Part shown: positions 63,359-64,000 of the stretch, piece by piece
Position numbering within the stretch: the stretch's first letter is position 1
Layout of the letters: each line of letters begins with the position of its first letter
Assembly (NCBI GenBank): GCA_017569285.1
Contig: CP069419.1
Coordinates: forward strand, 1,488,001-1,552,000
Reading direction: 5' to 3'
Length of the DNA stretch: 64,000 nucleotides
Source of the DNA: Clostridiales bacterium
GTDB taxonomy: Bacteria > Bacillota > Clostridia > Christensenellales > Aristaeellaceae
Position numbers and translations under genes: made by a program
Notes under the pieces: generated by a model
The model's input: only the letters and a program-made list of their open reading frames with translations
Told to the model about the DNA's origin: nothing
Databases searched by the model: none

Positions 63359-64000
63359 TTACCTCTTATAGCCTTTCAGGGCTTCCTTCAGGGTCTCCAC
63401 GTCGGAGGCTTCCCACTGGCCCTGCTCAATACGGACAAGCAGGTCTTCATACCGGGCCTGGAGATATTCATACAGGCCGTCCTCATATGCCGCGACATCC
63501 TTCGGCTCCACGTCGTTCAGGTAGCCGTTGATGACCGCATAGACGATCGCCACCTGGCCGCCGACCCGGACCGGGCGGGAGCGCTTCTGCTTCAGCACTT
63601 CCACAATCCGGGCACCCAGTGCAAGACGGGCCTTGGTATCCGCGTCCAGGTCGCTGCCGAACTGGGCAAACGCCTGCAGCTCACGGTACTGCGCGTACAG
63701 CAGCTTCAGTTCGCCGGCCACCTTCTTCATACCCTTGATCTGGGCAGCGCCGCCGACGCGGCTGACCGAGATACCGGGGTTGATGGCGGGCCGTATACCG
63801 CTGTGGAACAGTTCGGTTTCCAGGAAGATCTGGCCGTCGGTGATGGAGATGACGTTCGTGGGGATATAAGCGGAAACGTCGCCCGCCTGGGTTTCAATGA
63901 TCGGCAGGGCGGTAATGGAACCTCCGCCGTATTCCGGCGCCACACAGGCCGCGCGTTCCAGCAGCCGGCTGTGCAGGTAGAACACGTCGCCGGGATATGC
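63359..64000 (-). CDS. atpA: ATP synthase subunit alpha, C-terminal part (runs off the window)
   Basis: The last 213 residues of the F1 alpha subunit. [17 protein letters not shown], then [31 protein letters not shown], the arginine-containing [18 protein letters not shown] segment and the C-terminal helical domain. The N-terminal half with Walker A lies past base 64000. Upstream partner of atpG, atpD and atpC. Confidence 0.95.
   Translation of the reverse strand, partial: AYPGDVFYLHSRLLERAACVAPEYGGGSITALPIIETQAGDVSAYIPTNVISITDGQIFLETELFHSGIRPAINPGISVSRVGGAAQIKGMKKVAGELKLLYAQYRELQAFAQFGSDLDADTKARLALGARIVEVLKQKRSRPVRVGGQVAIVYAVINGYLNDVEPKDVAAYEDGLYEYLQARYEDLLVRIEQGQWEASDVETLKEALKGYKR

Overview
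The window comes from a strictly anaerobic, moderately GC-rich Firmicutes (class Clostridia) chromosome, most likely a gut or rumen fibre degrader. The evidence is a SCIFF peptide with its radical-SAM maturase, an anaerobic class III ribonucleotide reductase, meso-diaminopimelate dehydrogenase, HrcA/CIRCE control, sugar ABC permeases with no ATPase gene beside them, and several plant cell wall enzymes (GH2, GH51, GH43, CE15). Genus and species cannot be settled from the sequence alone. No tRNA, CRISPR array, prophage or replication origin was seen.

Layout. 1-2.6 kb: the 5' part of smc on the minus strand, divergent from the rpsF-ssb-rpsR operon. 2.7-8.6 kb: a secreted peptidoglycan-binding protein, a MATE exporter, an Orn/Lys/Arg decarboxylase-family enzyme and the scfA/scfB (SCIFF) pair. 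8.7-13.3 kb: ECF sigma factor, membrane anti-sigma-like protein and a large beta-galactosidase in one cluster. 13.4-21.8 kb: recO, htpG (with a CIRCE operator that also looks like the recA terminator), recA, an orphan DNA methyltransferase, a Cys-cluster protein, a second MATE exporter and a degenerate metallophosphoesterase. 21.9-25.0 kb: divergent GH51 and GH43 genes for arabinan/arabinoxylan. 25.0-31.0 kb: a complete rRNA operon on the minus strand (16S-23S-5S, no spacer tRNA) with promoter, terminator and both long-range processing stems. 31.1-40.6 kb: uracil-DNA glycosylase, CE15 esterase, AEC transporter, Dabb protein, a DtxR-type regulator, serine hydrolase, PAP2 phosphatase, MBL lipoprotein, a third MATE exporter and a MarR regulator. 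40.6-42.1 kb: an intact IS3-family element. 42.1-48.5 kb: HlyC/CorC protein, ImmA/IrrE peptidase, trxB, nrdD, nrdG. 48.6-55.0 kb: a sugar ABC importer (binding protein, permease, a permease with a very long N-terminal extension, a small membrane protein) and an AraC regulator. 55.4-60.5 kb: dapA-dapB-ddh, 5-formyl-THF cyclo-ligase, GNAT acetyltransferase, M18 aminopeptidase. 60.5-64 kb: the distal ATP synthase operon atpA(partial)-atpG-atpD-atpC.

The most striking unexplained signal is a dispersed family of short two-hairpin elements. It occurs in the 23S-5S spacer, in a nested cluster just past the rRNA terminator, and as a tandem 103-bp array between atpG and atpD. Copies differ in sequence, but their stems change in a compensatory way and keep a fixed architecture (outer stem, 5-nt NATTT bulge, short inner stem, ACN triloop). 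This points to selection on structure: a REP/RAYT-type mobile hairpin or a structured RNA. Other notable points are an IS inserted in the loop of what looks like a gene's terminator, a class III reductase fused to a thioredoxin-like domain with trxB beside it, a seven-cysteine SCIFF peptide, and palindromic operators placed on the promoters of a MarR and a DtxR regulator.
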